Source: Nephrocerus scutellatus
Lineage: Eukaryota > Arthropoda > Insecta > Diptera > Pipunculidae
Reading direction: 5' to 3'
Assembly: GCA_947095585.1 (NCBI GenBank)
Contig: OX352762.1
Location: 119,752,930 to 119,816,929 of the forward strand
Length of the DNA stretch: 64,000 nucleotides
Numbering within the stretch: the stretch's first letter is position 1; each line of letters starts with the position of its first letter. Shown here in pieces: positions 21,612-33,483 of this stretch. The position numbers were made by a program, and so were the translations under genes. The notes below the pieces were generated by a model that was given only the letters and a program-made list of their open reading frames with translations, did no database searches and was not told the origin of the DNA.

Positions 21612-21930
21612 TCATAGACTGGATGTGCCAGTATTAACTCAATGGTTAGAGCAGGACCTACCAATATCATTGCCGATCTTTGGTTTTCGACAACCGGTTG
21701 AGATATGCAACTCCACAGAGAACGCATCATCGCACCGGTAACAGCAGCTAGGGCTCTGATGTACCAAAGATTTTGGGTAACACCAGGTCTTCCACTGATG
21801 TTACCATGCTAGCGCTCTACCCGCATTTGGATAGTAAACCAACAGCCACTACGTAGGTCAAGCCCTGAACGAAACTGGGTCCTCAATCATAAGTTAGCCC
21901 AGACTCAGCTAACCTCCAAGGAGATCAACC
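21612..21930 (+). repeat. Dispersed repeat R4, copy 1
   Basis: About 320 bp match, by eye, the reverse complement of 59108-59415. Shared words include ATGGTTAGAGCAGGACCT, GCGATCTTTGGTT, CGACAACCGG, GCTCTACCCGC and CAGACTCAGCTAACCTCCAA. No coding potential or known family recognised. Confidence 0.7.
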
Positions 21931-22256
21931 TTATCTGTGGGTATAGCTAACTCCCGTAGTACCAACGAGACCTTGGTGAGATATGACATCAAGGGACTCA
22001 GCTCGTTAAGTATGAGTGCCTTTGGCGTAGTTACACTACAACCTTGACAGCACATCGTCCGGAACCTCGAACCCAATCATTTGCCACTGGATGAGACTCT
22101 ATCCTAGGCCAGGCCCAGGATAGAAACAGTTGTACGGTAAAGCTGCTACATACGTAGACAGTGCCAGTTCTAGACATTCAAAGTAATAGCAGCCTTGCCC
22201 CTTCTATCTTCCGAGTTTAACCAAGTATCAAACCTATCGAAATGTAATACAGAGAC

Positions 22257-22760
22257 GGGGGGGGGGGGGGGTCGTCTATGAACAGTAGAGCCAATATTGG
22301 TCCCGCAATTAAGATAGTGGAGCGCGAATTTAAAGGAGTGCAATGCCTTAACTCGGATAATTTTTAGCAGCCGATTACAACATGGAACTAGAAATACGCG
22401 CCCGATTGCTTAAAGTCGAAAAAGCCTTCGTTAAACGGGTAAAAATTTAAAAATGCAAGCTGCTGGTGTATCAGACAATACTCACACTAGTACTTAAATA
22501 TAGAACCAAGACTTATGTGCTTAGAAAAAAGCTCCCTAAGCTGTTAGTCGCGTTTGAAAGGAAAGTTTTACGGAGAATACTTGGCCACGTATGTCGGGAA
22601 GAAAGATTCCAGAGACTCCATAATGAAGAGATCTATGAGTGTTATCGCGATGTTGACATCGTGGAGAGCCTTCACTGTGTTAGAGTGTTCAATACTCGGA
22701 GGTGCTAATACTAGAAGCCTCTTTACAGTTCGTGTCGTACCATTTATCCTCCTTTGGTTT
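22257..22760 (+). mobile_element. LINE-D fragment after a 15-base G run
   Basis: A run of 15 G (22257-22271) is followed by RTE-like sequence: LLKVEKAFVKR, YRTKTYVLRKKLPKLLVAFE, RKVLRRILGHVCREERFQR and NEEIYECYRDVDIVESL. It stops before the 3' tail. The frame is partly open (22466-22708) but lacks the RT core. Confidence 0.8.
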
Positions 22761-22764
22761 GACA

Positions 22765-22970
22765 GACTTATACCCGGTGGGTATAAAGTCTCTCATACCA
22801 ATAAGGATGAGGTTTGTGATTGCATAAGAAGTTTTGAGGTCGTCCCAATTGCCTTCTTGTATTGCCATAGTACAAGGAATATCTCAACACACCATCCTTC
22901 GGGTGTTGTCTGGCCAGAATGGCGAAGCCACCCAGAATTGTGTACAAACTCGTTCTGAGTTGAAACACTG
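22765..22970 (-). mobile_element. LINE-C N-terminal (endonuclease side) fragment
   Basis: Similar by eye to 46660-47110 (shared CATACCAATAAG, GTTTGTGATTGCA and GTGTTGTCT blocks), which lies upstream of the RT region in the longest LINE-C copy. The assignment rests on that match. Confidence 0.5.
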
Positions 22971-23890
22971 TCTAAGTTGGGGCTTCTATATAAAAATCAA
23001 TTGTGAATGTAACGTCCTTGTACCTGCACTCTCAGCCATATAAAATTGAATTTCGATTTGGAACATTGGCTGAATTGAGGCAAAAGCTGAAACGGACATA
23101 AATTGTGAGTACGAGTACAGGGAATAATAATGTCACCCAGTTATAACCAGGCAGATTTAATACCGAGGTATCGGAATTATCAAATACCTGCGTTTCACTC
23201 AGTACCAGGCATTAAATTTGGCTAAAAGTGGTAAAAGTCAAAGTGCAATAAACAGATCTTATGCAAAACGTCGCATAATCAAATCTCAACATTTTGTTAA
23301 CTGAATTATTTATTTTGGTAGGTTGGTAAAGAAAATTAGAAACAACTGATGTAATGACTTAGTAAAGCTCCTTTGTGACCTAATTCTATTACTTTCGTAG
23401 GTAACAAGACATTATACATTGTGTCCTACCTGCTGCTTTCATTTGATTACATTTTTATGGAAAATCACAAAACAAAAACAACAAACAAGTGAATTGCAAA
23501 TAAGCAACCCCAGACTAATTAGGGTTAGTTTCCCTCAATATTCGTGAATAATTGCCATTAGGGAGTATGCGAGAAAATTCATTTTTGTTCATGTGTTTGT
23601 TTGTCTGCTGATATAATCTGCTCGTGGACTAATTTATCTACTAAGTTACTCGTACTTACTTTCTGCCGCTGTGTGATTATGAATTTTTCGTTTTGTTTTG
23701 GAATGGAAATGGAAAATGAATGGTGTGAACAAAAACCTTTGAGGTGACATGGGGTTTTTTTCCTACAAAATAAAGTATGTCATTCTTATTTAAAAAGGCT
23801 TCTTATAACTTGCTGTTGGACTCTTATTTACATATATACGCAAATTTTGCTTTCTTAGAATTGTTGCGTGTTTACAGCCACTGTAATAAA
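22970..23890. other. No gene recognised
   Basis: No supported exon, RNA gene or repeat. Confidence 0.4.
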
Positions 23891-23891
23891 A

Positions 23892-25175
23892 ACAGGGTGA
23901 CTGACACGAAGTGTTACCAAAACAAAATGTCACAGAATTTTTATTTTTTGATGAATCAAAGTAAAAAATGTTCACAAATATTTTAATTTTCGAATTGCAT
24001 TAGTAGTTTTCGATTTGGCCACCCTTAGCCGCGATTATGGCCTTCAAACGCCCGACAAAGCTATTGCATGCAGCACGAAAGTGGCTCTGCGGTATTTTGG
24101 CCCATTCCCGGCGAAGTGCTTGCTTGAGATGATCAACACTTTGGTATTTTTTTGTCCCAACCTTGCTCTTCAAAATACTCCAAACCGAGAAATCTAGCGG
24201 ATCTGCATCCGGTGAATTTGATGCCCATGGGCAGTGGAAATGAACCGTGGAACTTTGTATGTCAGCCAATCTTGATTGACGCGCGCTTTATGACTCGGCC
24301 CCGAGTCCTGTTGAAATGTCCAGGCTCTGCGGCTGACATGTTTTTGTGCCCAAGGCTTCAACACTCCCTCTAACACATGATCCCGATAAATTTAAGCATT
24401 TATCTTGATGCCACGGTCCAAAAATACGAGCGGTGAACGGCTTTCGGCCGTTACGGCGGCCCAAACCATCACCATCGGCGGCGCTTGGTTTCGAGTGGCA
24501 ATCCGTTGGTCCAAATTTTCAGTAGAAAGGCCGAAAAAGTAAATCCGGTCGTTTTGCTTGTTCACATATTGCTCAAAAACGAACGGTGACTCATCGGAGA
24601 AACCCAAATTCGGCGAATCGCCACTTTCGTGCAAGCGTGACAACTCCTTTGCTCCTTCCACTCTAACTTTATTTTGAGCATCGGTGAGACCATGCGTTTT
24701 TTGGAATTTCAAGGCGTTTAGTCCAAGATTATGTTTCAATATGTGCTGCATCCGTTCGAGCGAAATGTTCGCCTCACGAGCCATTTTTCTGCCGCTACGG
24801 CGCGAGCCAATTTGGCTATTACCTTCCGAATGATATCCGGCGATGTTGCAGTACGTTTCGGTCCACCACCATGGTTTTGCAATGCTGCCAGTATCGTTAT
24901 AACGATTTATGGTGCGATATACAAACATTTTATTCACATACAGATGTTTTAACTGGTTAACAACCTGCGGCTGTGGGTTTCCAGCCAAATACGCAGCAAT
25001 CACACTATTACGCTTGAATTCCATTGCGGATAACTTTTTTTCTAAATATTTTCCACTAAAATGCTTGTAAACAATGGAATGAACTGTCATTAGTGTAAAT
25101 TTGAGCGCTCTGTCATCACTGGATTGACAGCAACGACAGTTTGAAATTGGTAATACTTTGTGTCAGTCACCCGGT
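23892..25175 (-). mobile_element. mariner-like DNA transposon with both inverted ends
   Basis: Ends match over 29 bp (23892-23920 against the reverse complement of 25147-25175; 26 of 29 identical, core GGGTGACTGACAC). TA follows the right end; the left flank lacks a clear TA. At 1.28 kb with one transposase region, it is about the size of an intact mariner. The transposase is broken, so it cannot move itself. Confidence 0.88.
24000..25090 (-). pseudogene. Broken mariner-type transposase
   Basis: Starts MTVHSIVYKH or more likely at MEFKRNSVIAAYLAG (25024). The N-terminal part is an HTH-like DNA-binding region. Next come GFSDESPFVFEQYVNKQ (first Asp), WTFQQDSGPSHKARV (second Asp) and WASNSPDADPLDFSVW (third Asp). 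Spacing from second to third Asp is about 37 residues, so the triad is of D..D..D type. A stop at about 24389-24391 interrupts the frame before YRDHVLEGVL, and a frameshift near 24200-24270 breaks it before the third Asp. The end SFVGRLKAIIAAKGGQIENY is conserved. Confidence 0.9.
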
Positions 25176-25624
25176 ATTTTGTGTTTGCTGTTATACGACT
25201 ACAGTACTAAGAAAAGTAGAGAGTAGCAAAATATAAACTCAGTTTATTTATTTAAATAAAATTGAACGCAAGTTTTGGAATAACTTTTTTATTGTTATAG
25301 GTCGTAGTACATATTTTTTTGCATTTTTAAGGTACAAATTGCCTGAAAACAGATTTTGGGGTAACTTCCAATACTTCGGGTTCTTTTAACAGAAGGTAAT
25401 ATAGTACTTTCATTATAATTATAATATTGATTCTTCCACGTACTACATATTGATTCTAAACAAATTCAAATGGACGTGGTAAAAGCAAACTGAGAATTTT
25501 TTTTGAGATCATTCAAGAAATCATAAATCTCAATTTGTATCGTACAAGGCATCCATTAAATCAAGCGCTACATACGTGGAAAGAATAATTTTTGAAATAC
25601 AATTAGCCATCGTTATCTTTACTC

Positions 25625-25930
25625 ATCATCATCATCATCATTATCATATTTGGCTCAACATCCAGGGTCGGTCTTGGCCTACCGTAATCCATCAGACTAG
25701 ACTTGTTTGTCATCCTGCCATACATGCCACGCTTAAAAATCTTTCCACAAAAAAACTTCCGAGCATGATCCTCTTCGCCGATGAAAGCTAGGTATCTTTT
25801 GATACACCTGAGCCTATACCGAGCTTAATTCTCTGCAAGATGTTTACATCACAGTCTTATGGAGTCTTAGGATTACTTTATCCTCATACACGAGGCCAAA
25901 AAATATCCGTAACGCAAGCTAAGAGGTCAG
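25625..25930 (-). mobile_element. LINE-D 3' end
   Basis: Starts at the TGA-repeat tail (seen as CATCATCATCATCATTATCA at 25625) and TTGGCTC. Upstream on the minus strand are the last coding motifs (EEDHARKFFCGKIFKRGMYG-like, with breaks). 5' truncated. Confidence 0.75.
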
Positions 25931-26094
25931 AGCGTTTTTCGCTAAGCACCCTGTGGCGGATAATAAATAACTTATCGTGTAAATCGCATCACATTTTTTA
26001 CTCTTGTCCGCCATCATCCTTATATCTCGGTAAATAAAAAAGTATTTTTGTTAATCCGTATACATCTAATATTGCAAAGTATTGTTTTCATTTA

Positions 26095-26194
26095 TTAAAC
26101 AAAACATTGTCGGCCCGACGAATTAGCCTTTCGATCATATATTTTTTGGCTCGACACACCCAAGTCTCGGATCCATATATGAAAGTAATGACGT
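26095..26194 (-). mobile_element. LINE-D short fragment
   Basis: Minus strand reads TFIYGSETWVCRAKKYMIER, matching the SETW region of the copy at 7245-8346. It joins LINE-A sequence of opposite orientation at about 26195. Confidence 0.7.
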
Positions 26195-27595
26195 CGCTAT
26201 TGCCGTTTTAAAAAGCATCCGAACACTCCTACCAAATTCTCTTAACAAGCTAATGAGATGAGCAGATTTTTGTGGTTTAAGGGTTAACCCCTACAAAACT
26301 GAACCTAGAAAATACAAAATCGCACATGTTGACGCTCTTTATGTTAAGGGTATAAGCTTAAATTCCTCTGATAAAACCTGGGTGTTATTCTGAATAGAAA
26401 GCTAAGCTAGAAACCAAAGATACAAGAAACAGTTCGTATTGCTAAAAAGCCATTGGAAACAAATGTGGTTTTAAATATCATATCACTGATTGGCTATATA
26501 CAGCAGTGGTAAGACCTACACTTCTATATGGTGCGCCTGTGTGGTGGCCTGGGTTAGACAAAGCAGAAAATGGTGACAAGCTAAGCAAAGCAACTAGATA
26601 TTCTGTTACGCCTAACACCACTTCACATTTTCATTAGATAAGTAGCTGCTAGGGTGGCTATTCGCCTTAATGCAATCTCCCTGTATACTGAATTCATTCA
26701 GTATTCCACCAGGCAACACAGACTACACTATTTCGCAACTCCAATTCAGCAGAAACTTCTAACTCACCATTCCCTCCAGATCATTCTGGGAAGAATGAGT
26801 TCACTTGGAAGATGACGACATACATTTTTACACAGGCGAGTCAAAAACTGATGACGGCGTTGGTGGAGGTGTTTTCTCAGAAAGACTAAGTGCTATCATA
26901 GTAAGGAAAAACCGCTACCCGCTTAGGATATCCGCATCTTCTCGAATAGTCAAGCTGCGCTGAAATCACTCCAATCAGTCTCAACGAACTCAATTGTAGC
27001 CCTATCATCTCTCAAGGAGATAGCGGGGCAGTTCAATATTCACCTGTGTTTGGTTTCGGGCATAGATACATTCTGGGAAATTGTAAGGATGATAAACTTA
27101 CTTCAAAATGGTTCCTCAGGCATACAAATCGCTACATACAAACTCATGTTAAAGCGGGAGGCTACCAAAAACATAACTGCAGGTGGCCAGACGGAACAAC
27201 TTGTCTAGCGACTGAGCAGATCTGACCAAAGCTAGATCCGAAACTCGCCAAGTGTTTAATCTCTAAAAAAAGAATGCACATAGGTGTCAGCACTATGCAC
27301 TGTCTCAAAGGCAAGCATGCAGCAAGGCTTGGCGTTGTTTTCGATCGACTGTATCGAATAGGAGGAGACCATTCTTCATTTTCTATGTCTCTCAAAAATG
27401 TAAGCTCCATATAGAACCGTTCTTTAACGATCTAACCAATACTGACGCATTAGTAGTCTCTTGCGCTTCCTACAAAGCTCCAAATGGCGGAACAATTTTC
27501 AGGATCCATGTGGTAACACAATGGACCATTACTGGTATATGTGTGTCAGCTTTTCCACCGACTGCCATCTTAACCTAACCCTAATCTAAGTACTG
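26195..27595 (+). mobile_element. LINE-A, RT end to 3' tail
   Basis: Reads DVAIAVLKSIRTLLPN directly after the lost YADD residues, then the RT thumb region (INPYKTEP-like). Next is an RNase H region (DDDIHFYTGESKTDDGVGGG), then the C-terminal region and a 3' UTR ending CATCTTAACCTAACCCTAA. It parallels the minus-strand copy at 48680-50850. It has many stops. Confidence 0.8.
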
Positions 27596-27699
27596 ATATG
27601 ACCATGTTTTCTTAAAGTCTTGATAAACGTAAGTGGGCTTCATGAGTTTTAAACAACCATGCGGATATTTTTAGTTCCATGCTGATATCGGCTGCTACA

Positions 27700-28740
27700 A
27701 TTGACCCGTGTTAGTTAAGGGATCGTACTACTTTGAATACATGCTCCACTTTCTTTATTGAGATACTAATGTTGGATATTCTGCTCGCAGACGTGCCCCT
27801 ATGTACTTTGTTTTGCTCTTATTTATGTATAGCATGGACCTTGGTTTTAGAACTGAAAGCAAGGGGGTTGGGTTTTCTAACAATGATGACAACATCGTCT
27901 ACATTAGCCAGTATCTGTATGGACTTATGAATCATTATTCCTGCCATCGTTACATCAGAGTATTGGATTAATTTCTCCAACTCCAGGTGTAAGAGGACGT
28001 ATGCCCGTCCATATTATTTTCGGAGCCCGTGATATGTTGAATGGTCTTGATAGTGATCAAGATATTTTTACTTAATTTATTACATTAGTAATGGTCGTGA
28101 CAGTTTATTTGGTATGCCGAATTCTCTCTGTCTTTATAATGTTCACTCTGGCTTTAAAGTCTATAAACGGATGGTGAAGTTTTTTATAGCCTAGGGGTGA
28201 AAATCTGCGGATTAGTTGTTGTCTCACTGACATGGGCCAATAATAACTTTAGCGTATAGAGTTATCCTGTCTTGTAGTACTCAAAAATGTTATTCCACGA
28301 TATTTACTGGACATAGTCATATCTTCATTATGGGGCACAGCATGCCTCTTCTCCAGTCCTCCTCCTCCTCCCTTACTTGCACTATTAGTTCATGAATTAC
28401 TTGATATATCGGACCCGCCAAATTTAATCAGCTCCGCTGGGATGCCTTTTTATCACTTTTACGCCGATTTATGGCTCTGCTAACTTCGTCTTTGTATATA
28501 TTGCTGTCTTCGGTCATTGGCATAGGTTCGAATTTCATGGTGAGCTGGCCAATTAGTTAGTTAGTTAGATAAGACTTTTATTTCGTAAACAGATAGGTTG
28601 GTTTATAATTAAACATGGTTTTCGAGCCTATTTAGGTTTGGTCATTATTGACCGTCTACCAAGCTGGTCAATTAGCAACTCATGAAAGTGCTTTTCTCAT
28701 CACTCTAAAAAAGCTTTCTGCAGATTACATCTCGCGGGCG
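27700..28740 (-). mobile_element. LINE-D RT region, decayed
   Basis: Minus-strand remains match the RT part of the family: the NESKTKYM region near 27810, the ADDVVIIV stretch near 27890, and the palm region with the KPLYKLMN-like block near 28130-28160. Upstream lies the region between endonuclease and RT. Heavily mutated, with deletions. Confidence 0.75.
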
Positions 28741-29003
28741 TTGGTTGTAAAAGTGTTCAAATGCACAGAGAAGGTTGCTGCTTGTTTTAATTTAAGAATT
28801 AATTAAATTCTATTCAATTTTTATAATTTATACAAAATGTGTAAATATTTGATTCTATTGCTGCTATTTATATCCATGTTCAATATTGTTGTCCGAAAAT
28901 AAAACCTCAGAAGTTGAAACATAAGTGCAGTGACTCCCACAAGAATATGTGCTAGATACGATTGCTGTCAATAGATGGGACATATATATATCCTGTCTTG
29001 TAG

Positions 29004-29039
<36 letters not shown>
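29004..29039. repeat. (TA)n microsatellite
   Basis: About 18 TA units without interruption, preceded by a shorter TATATATA stretch at 28983. Confidence 0.95.
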
Positions 29040-29042
<3 letters not shown>

Positions 29043-29315
29043 GACCGCAAATTGGTTGTTCGCAGCTACAAAGTTTTCCACAATTACCACCCCGCTCACA
29101 TCCCACTAAGTTGTCCACAATATCTAACTACCCTTTTTCTGGTATCAGGGAGGTACTTGTAGTAGACTTTCACTTTTCTTTTATGTAAAATAATGTGAGG
29201 CATGTATGTATGGATGTACACTAGTATAGTATGACCAGTGGCGACTTAGTCTACGACACAGTTAAGGTTTTCTGTGCCTTTAGTAATTATTATTGTCGGG
29301 CAGTTTACCTTCCAG

Positions 29316-29349
29316 TCAGTTGTGTGATAGTCGTGATATTGAATGGACG
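29316..29349 (+). promoter_or_regulatory. Inr + DPE core promoter of the tetraspanin gene
   Basis: TCAGTT at 29316-29321 matches the fly initiator TCAKTY, with A(+1) at 29318. GGACG at 29345-29349 sits exactly at +28 to +32 and matches the downstream promoter element RGWYV. No TATA box lies near -30. This predicts a 198-nt 5' UTR to the ATG at 29516. Confidence 0.6.
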
Positions 29350-29515
29350 CTAGAGAGTCCTTCAACCGTTATTTTACAGTTCAAACAGTGGAACTTTACT
29401 TTTAATCGATTGACTAAATCGCCAAAAAAGGATCAAAGTCAGGGAAATAATAATTGTTGTTGTTATTTTTATCACAAAAATACAATAACCGAGTGAGTGT
29501 TGTTATTAATAGTAA

Positions 29516-29590
29516 ATGCAACCAAAGATGAAATCTTGTGGAATGAGTTTAATCAAATACCTGCTATTTGGATTTAATGTTGTCTTTGCG
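29516..29590 (+). CDS. Tetraspanin exon 1
   Basis: 25 codons with the N-terminal tail and first half of membrane segment 1 (KSCGMSLIKYLLFGFNVVFA), followed by the donor GTAAGT at 29591. The SCG..LIKYLLF..N pattern is typical of tetraspanin N-termini. It is too short to stand out by length and is supported by phase, donor and family match. Confidence 0.85.
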
Positions 29591-32368
29591 GTAAGTATGG
29601 ACTAATAATTAGAGATGATAGTTATATACATGGATCTTACTACTTTGCATGCATACGTTCTAATTTATACCTACACCAAAGAGTATAGAGATATCTCTAT
29701 TACAGAGGTATAGATGAATTATTAATAACCTACGACGACTTAATAGATTGTTTTTACATTGCTTTCAGTTTCATTAGGCAATTGACTGGAAGCTCACAAA
29801 TAGCACATACCATCCTATCGCAGAGCAAAATTATTGCGATTCTTTAAAATCCTTTTGCAGCACGTCAGAAATATTCAAATTTTAGTCTGTGGGTAATTTA
29901 TAAAAAAGTTTGTGGGTTAACCCTTTAGAACCTATATTAATTACAAATAATTAGCCGCATTCATGCTCTTTTTGCTGGTATTGGCTTATACCCTTAGAAT
30001 TACTTATCAATTGAGATGTCTCATTTTTCCAATTAGAAGTTTTACTATGCCTGAAGTTAGCTGCTGTTTACTTAATGGTTCAACTCATGAAATCATGAAT
30101 CATGAAAGAGTGCACGTTTCAAATTATCCAAATTTTTAATCGAAGATCAAGCTCGTTTTCGACAACTAACTACAGTTGTCCAGGTCGTCTTACCCGTCCA
30201 GATAAACGAACAATTCCAGTTAATATGATGTACCTCATGTAATGTTCGCATTTTAACAAGACAAAGAATCGCAAGGAGTTCCCAGAATATTACTGCTGCA
30301 GCCCTGATTGTAATTAAGGGCACAAGTTTGTCAATTCTACGTAGATCTTAGGAATTGGGAATCTCTGTTACCAGTTTGTGGCGAATTTGGCTCAAGACTT
30401 GGGCCTGCATCCCTATAAGATCGCTCTAATCTAAGAACTGTAACCGAATAACCACCATCTGTGATTTAATTTCACTGATTAAATCATTCTTATCGATGAT
30501 GCCCATTTCTGGATTAACGGATTCTTTAATAAGCTAAATTGTTGAAATTTTCAAGTCAGCAACCCGAAGTCATTACACCCAAGAAAATTGTCTCTTTGGT
30601 GTGGGTTTCGTGGTTTCAGTAGATGGAGATCGCTACCGAACCATGTTGACTGCCTATATTTAGGAAATATCCGAAAGCAAAAGTGGTTCTGCTGTGCCAC
30701 ATGAAGCGCAGCTTGCCAACCAAGTGGAAATAAGGTCCCCGTGTACTTTACTTTGCTCTCATTTATGTGCAGCCCAAAATTTCGTTCCACCCGCTCGATC
30801 TTGATGAAAGCTCCCTGTACAGCACTTTGGTTTCTACCAACCATGTCAATGTCGTCTGTGCGAGCCAGTATCTGAATGGACTTAAAGAGGATTGTTCCTC
30901 TCGCCGTTACGTCAGAGTTTTGGATCACTTTCTCCAACGCCAGGTTGAGGAGATCGCAGGCCCGTCCATCGCCTTATCGGAGCCCGTTTTAGATGTTAGA
31001 TGGGCTTGATAGTGACCCGGATATTTTTACTTTGCTTATAGCATTGGTCATGGTCAACCTACATAGTCGTGTCAGATATGAGATGCCGAATTCTCTAATG
31101 GCTTTATAAAGTTCTACTCTGGCTATGCGATCATAAGTGGCCTTAAAGTCTATAAAAAATGGATTAGTGAGTTTTGAAACTCGAGACATTATTCCATAAC
31201 CCGCATAAGTGTGTAAGACTGATCAGTTGTGGATTTGCCTGGCATCTCATGAAAGTGCTCTTCCCATCGCTCTAAGATGTTTTTGAGATCGGCGATCAGA
31301 CTACCCTTTTTGTCTTTGCAGTAGGTGCAACGAGGTGTTTGTTGCGTCATACCGCGGACGCATTGGTAGAACTTCCGCGCCTGGTGCGGTCCTCGCTCTA
31401 TGTACTGTTCTAGTTGATGGACGAGATTCTTCTCACAGGCTGTTTTTTTTTGCCGGTGAACTGTCTTTTCATTTCTTCTGAGGTCTTTAAATTCATCTGC
31501 GTGCCCACAGACATCTCACTCTATACCAGATTATGTTCTCTAATAAAAATTTAATTTGAAACTCCCCGTCCTGTATGCAGCTCTCGGGCTTAGGAATACT
31601 AGTTGCCGGTGCCATCGTCCTGGCCGATGTGAATGAATTCAATTATTTCATCGAAGGAAATGTGACAGCGCCGCCAATAGTTCTGATTGTAACGGGAACG
31701 ATAATATTCCTCATCGCCTCGTTGGGATGCTTTGGCGCCATTAAGGAATCACCATCCCTTTTGATAACCGTAAGTAGAGTAGAAAAATCAAAGCACCCAC
31801 TCTCTAACTAAACATTAAACCCCTTGACACACACAGTATGCTGTGCTGCTAGCGATTGTGTTCATAATTGAGATGGCCGTAGGCATTGCAGCAATTGTTT
31901 TCAAATCGGACCTTGAAATGGTCCTAAAGAATTCACTGATGAATTCGATAAAACGTTCAAATGACGACGACCTCAAGGCATGGGACAACATTCAACGTAA
32001 ATTGATGTGCTGCGGCGTTGATAATCCCACAGATTGGCGTGGTATCAGCCGAAATAAAACCCTGCGAGCCAGTTGCTGTCGTCCTGAGTTCATCGATATG
32101 AATGTTGGCAATTGCGCCGATGCGGCTCCCCTCGGCAAGGACAAGTACTTTCAGGTGAGTTCTGGTTCTGCACTGCTGTTAATTTTTTGTTACGAGCCTT
32201 AAGATCTTCTTTTTTCAGGATGGATGCGTTGGCAAGCTGAAGGACCGAATTGATAAAAATGCCGTCATCCTAATTGGAGTTGGAATCGGCATTGCGTTCA
32301 TACAGATACTGGGCATAGTGCTGGCATGGTATTTGGCTTCCGCTATACGTGATGAGCGTGGAAAATAA
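29516..32368 (+). CDS. Tetraspanin (CD63-like), four exons
   Basis: Join of 29516-29590, 31581-31769, 31837-32154 and 32219-32368 gives 243 aa. All introns are phase 0 with GT-AG ends. Tetraspanins are four-pass membrane proteins that organise partner proteins in the plasma membrane and endosomes. Membrane segments lie at about 14-36, 57-78, 88-110 and 207-233. The large outer loop has the CCG signature (C146-C147-G148), a second CC pair (C168-C169), C181 and C197, so six cysteines for three disulfides. Possible N-glycosylation: N52 (NVT) and N161 (NKT). M5 (29528) is an alternative start. Length and motifs are those of the family. Which fly tetraspanin it is (for instance a Tsp42E-cluster member) cannot be settled by eye. 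Confidence 0.95.
30550..31545 (-). mobile_element. LINE-D insertion in tetraspanin intron 1
   Basis: Antisense to the gene. Minus strand reads LFIDFKATYDRIARVELYKA, LTRLCRLTMTNAISKVKISG, then LARTDDIDMVGRNQSAVQGA (YADD changed to RTDD), IERVERNFGLHINESKVKYT. The AFIKIERVERNFGLHINESK part is open over 128 codons, but RT and thumb are otherwise broken. It ends about 35 bp before the acceptor of exon 2. Confidence 0.85.
31581..31769 (+). CDS. Tetraspanin exon 2
   Basis: 63 codons after TGTATGCAG and before GTAAGT. It encodes the rest of membrane segment 1, the small outer loop with NVT, and membrane segment 2 ending in GCFGAIKESPSLLIT, whose GC.GA..ES pattern is a family hallmark. Confidence 0.95.
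31837..32154 (+). CDS. Tetraspanin exon 3
   Basis: 106 codons from TAT (after ACACACAG) to CAG (before GTGAGT). It encodes membrane segment 3 and most of the large outer loop, with MCCGVDNPTDW and the SCC and NC motifs. The intron before it is only 67 bp. Confidence 0.95.
32219..32368 (+). CDS. Tetraspanin exon 4
   Basis: 49 codons and a stop after CTTTTTTCAG. DGCVGKL holds the last loop cysteine. Membrane segment 4 follows (VILIGVGIGIAFIQILGIVL), then a short cytoplasmic tail SAIRDERGK. AATAAA overlaps the stop (32364-32369). Confidence 0.93.
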   Translation, partial: DGCVGKLKDRIDKNAVILIGVGIGIAFIQILGIVLAWYLASAIRDERGK

Positions 32369-32369
32369 A

Positions 32370-33480
32370 TTGGTAGGTAGGAAAAGTAGCGTTCGCATGA
32401 ACTATGTCAATGGGGTGCATCGATTCGCTTGTTGCTTCGCTTGTCTGAATGGCTCGATTTAGGGTTAATACTCTTTTGACCCAAATACATCGCAGTAATT
32501 GCAGCAACGTAACTATTGCTGCGGATCCAATTTCCTCTTTTAAGTTTTTTGTATAGGTTGGTTTAGTGCGGCGGGGCATATAAACACAAGCCATAGAAAT
32601 GATAAAAGCCATATAGTGGTCTGCATGCGAGTTGTTTCCAGTTTTCCTCATTTCGCTGTTCGCCAAATGGGATTTTATTACAGTTAGAGTGATTTAAAAT
32701 GCCAGCAATTAGAAAAACAGATGCATTAAGGTGGACTAATTTTGAAAAAGATGATGGAATATGAAAGAGCAAAAGTGCTCCGGCTTCTTGTAAGCTCAGA
32801 GAGAAGTAGCTAACACTTAATGAACTGGAAAATCAGTTACAAGATAGAAGATGTGTGTTCTTAATTTATGGTATCATTTTTCCCATAATAGCTGGAAAAA
32901 AAAGCTGAACTGAAGCGAATACTATTACGAAATGAGTTAATTAATCCACTGTACCCTAAAGCCTAAGTCAATGCACACTCAATCAATCGTGTTTGGCCAT
33001 TAAAATCATCAAGTGGCTGAATGCATTTCTTATGAAGTTTAGGATGAGTTGCGCTGTAGACTAAAGCTTAATATTTGTATACAAATCTTTCAAAAAATGT
33101 CACTCTTTCTATGTTGAAATATATCAACCCAACGGCTTTTATATTTCAAGTTCTCCTTTCCCACACAATTAACTGATTTTGATCCACACAAAACATGTTT
33201 AGAAATTTAAAATTATGAATACACTAGTTGTTAACCCAGGTGTTACCAGAAACCCGCTGACCACCACAACAAGACACCGCTTAGACCAACCAAAAGCTAA
33301 AATAACAAGCTAAGAACACACAGACAGACAGATTTACTTTCCCATTTATAATATTAGTATAGAAGATAAGTAAAAAAGTGTAGTTTCATTTGCGATAGCT
33401 AAATCAATGCATGACATCCGCAATACCCTACAAAGTTCTTAAGATGTAAACTGAGTATGGAGTATTAAAATACAACAACA
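32370..33480. other. No gene recognised
   Basis: The first part is the tetraspanin 3' UTR of unknown length. No exon, RNA gene or clear repeat was seen in the rest. Confidence 0.4.
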
Positions 33481-33483
33481 AAA

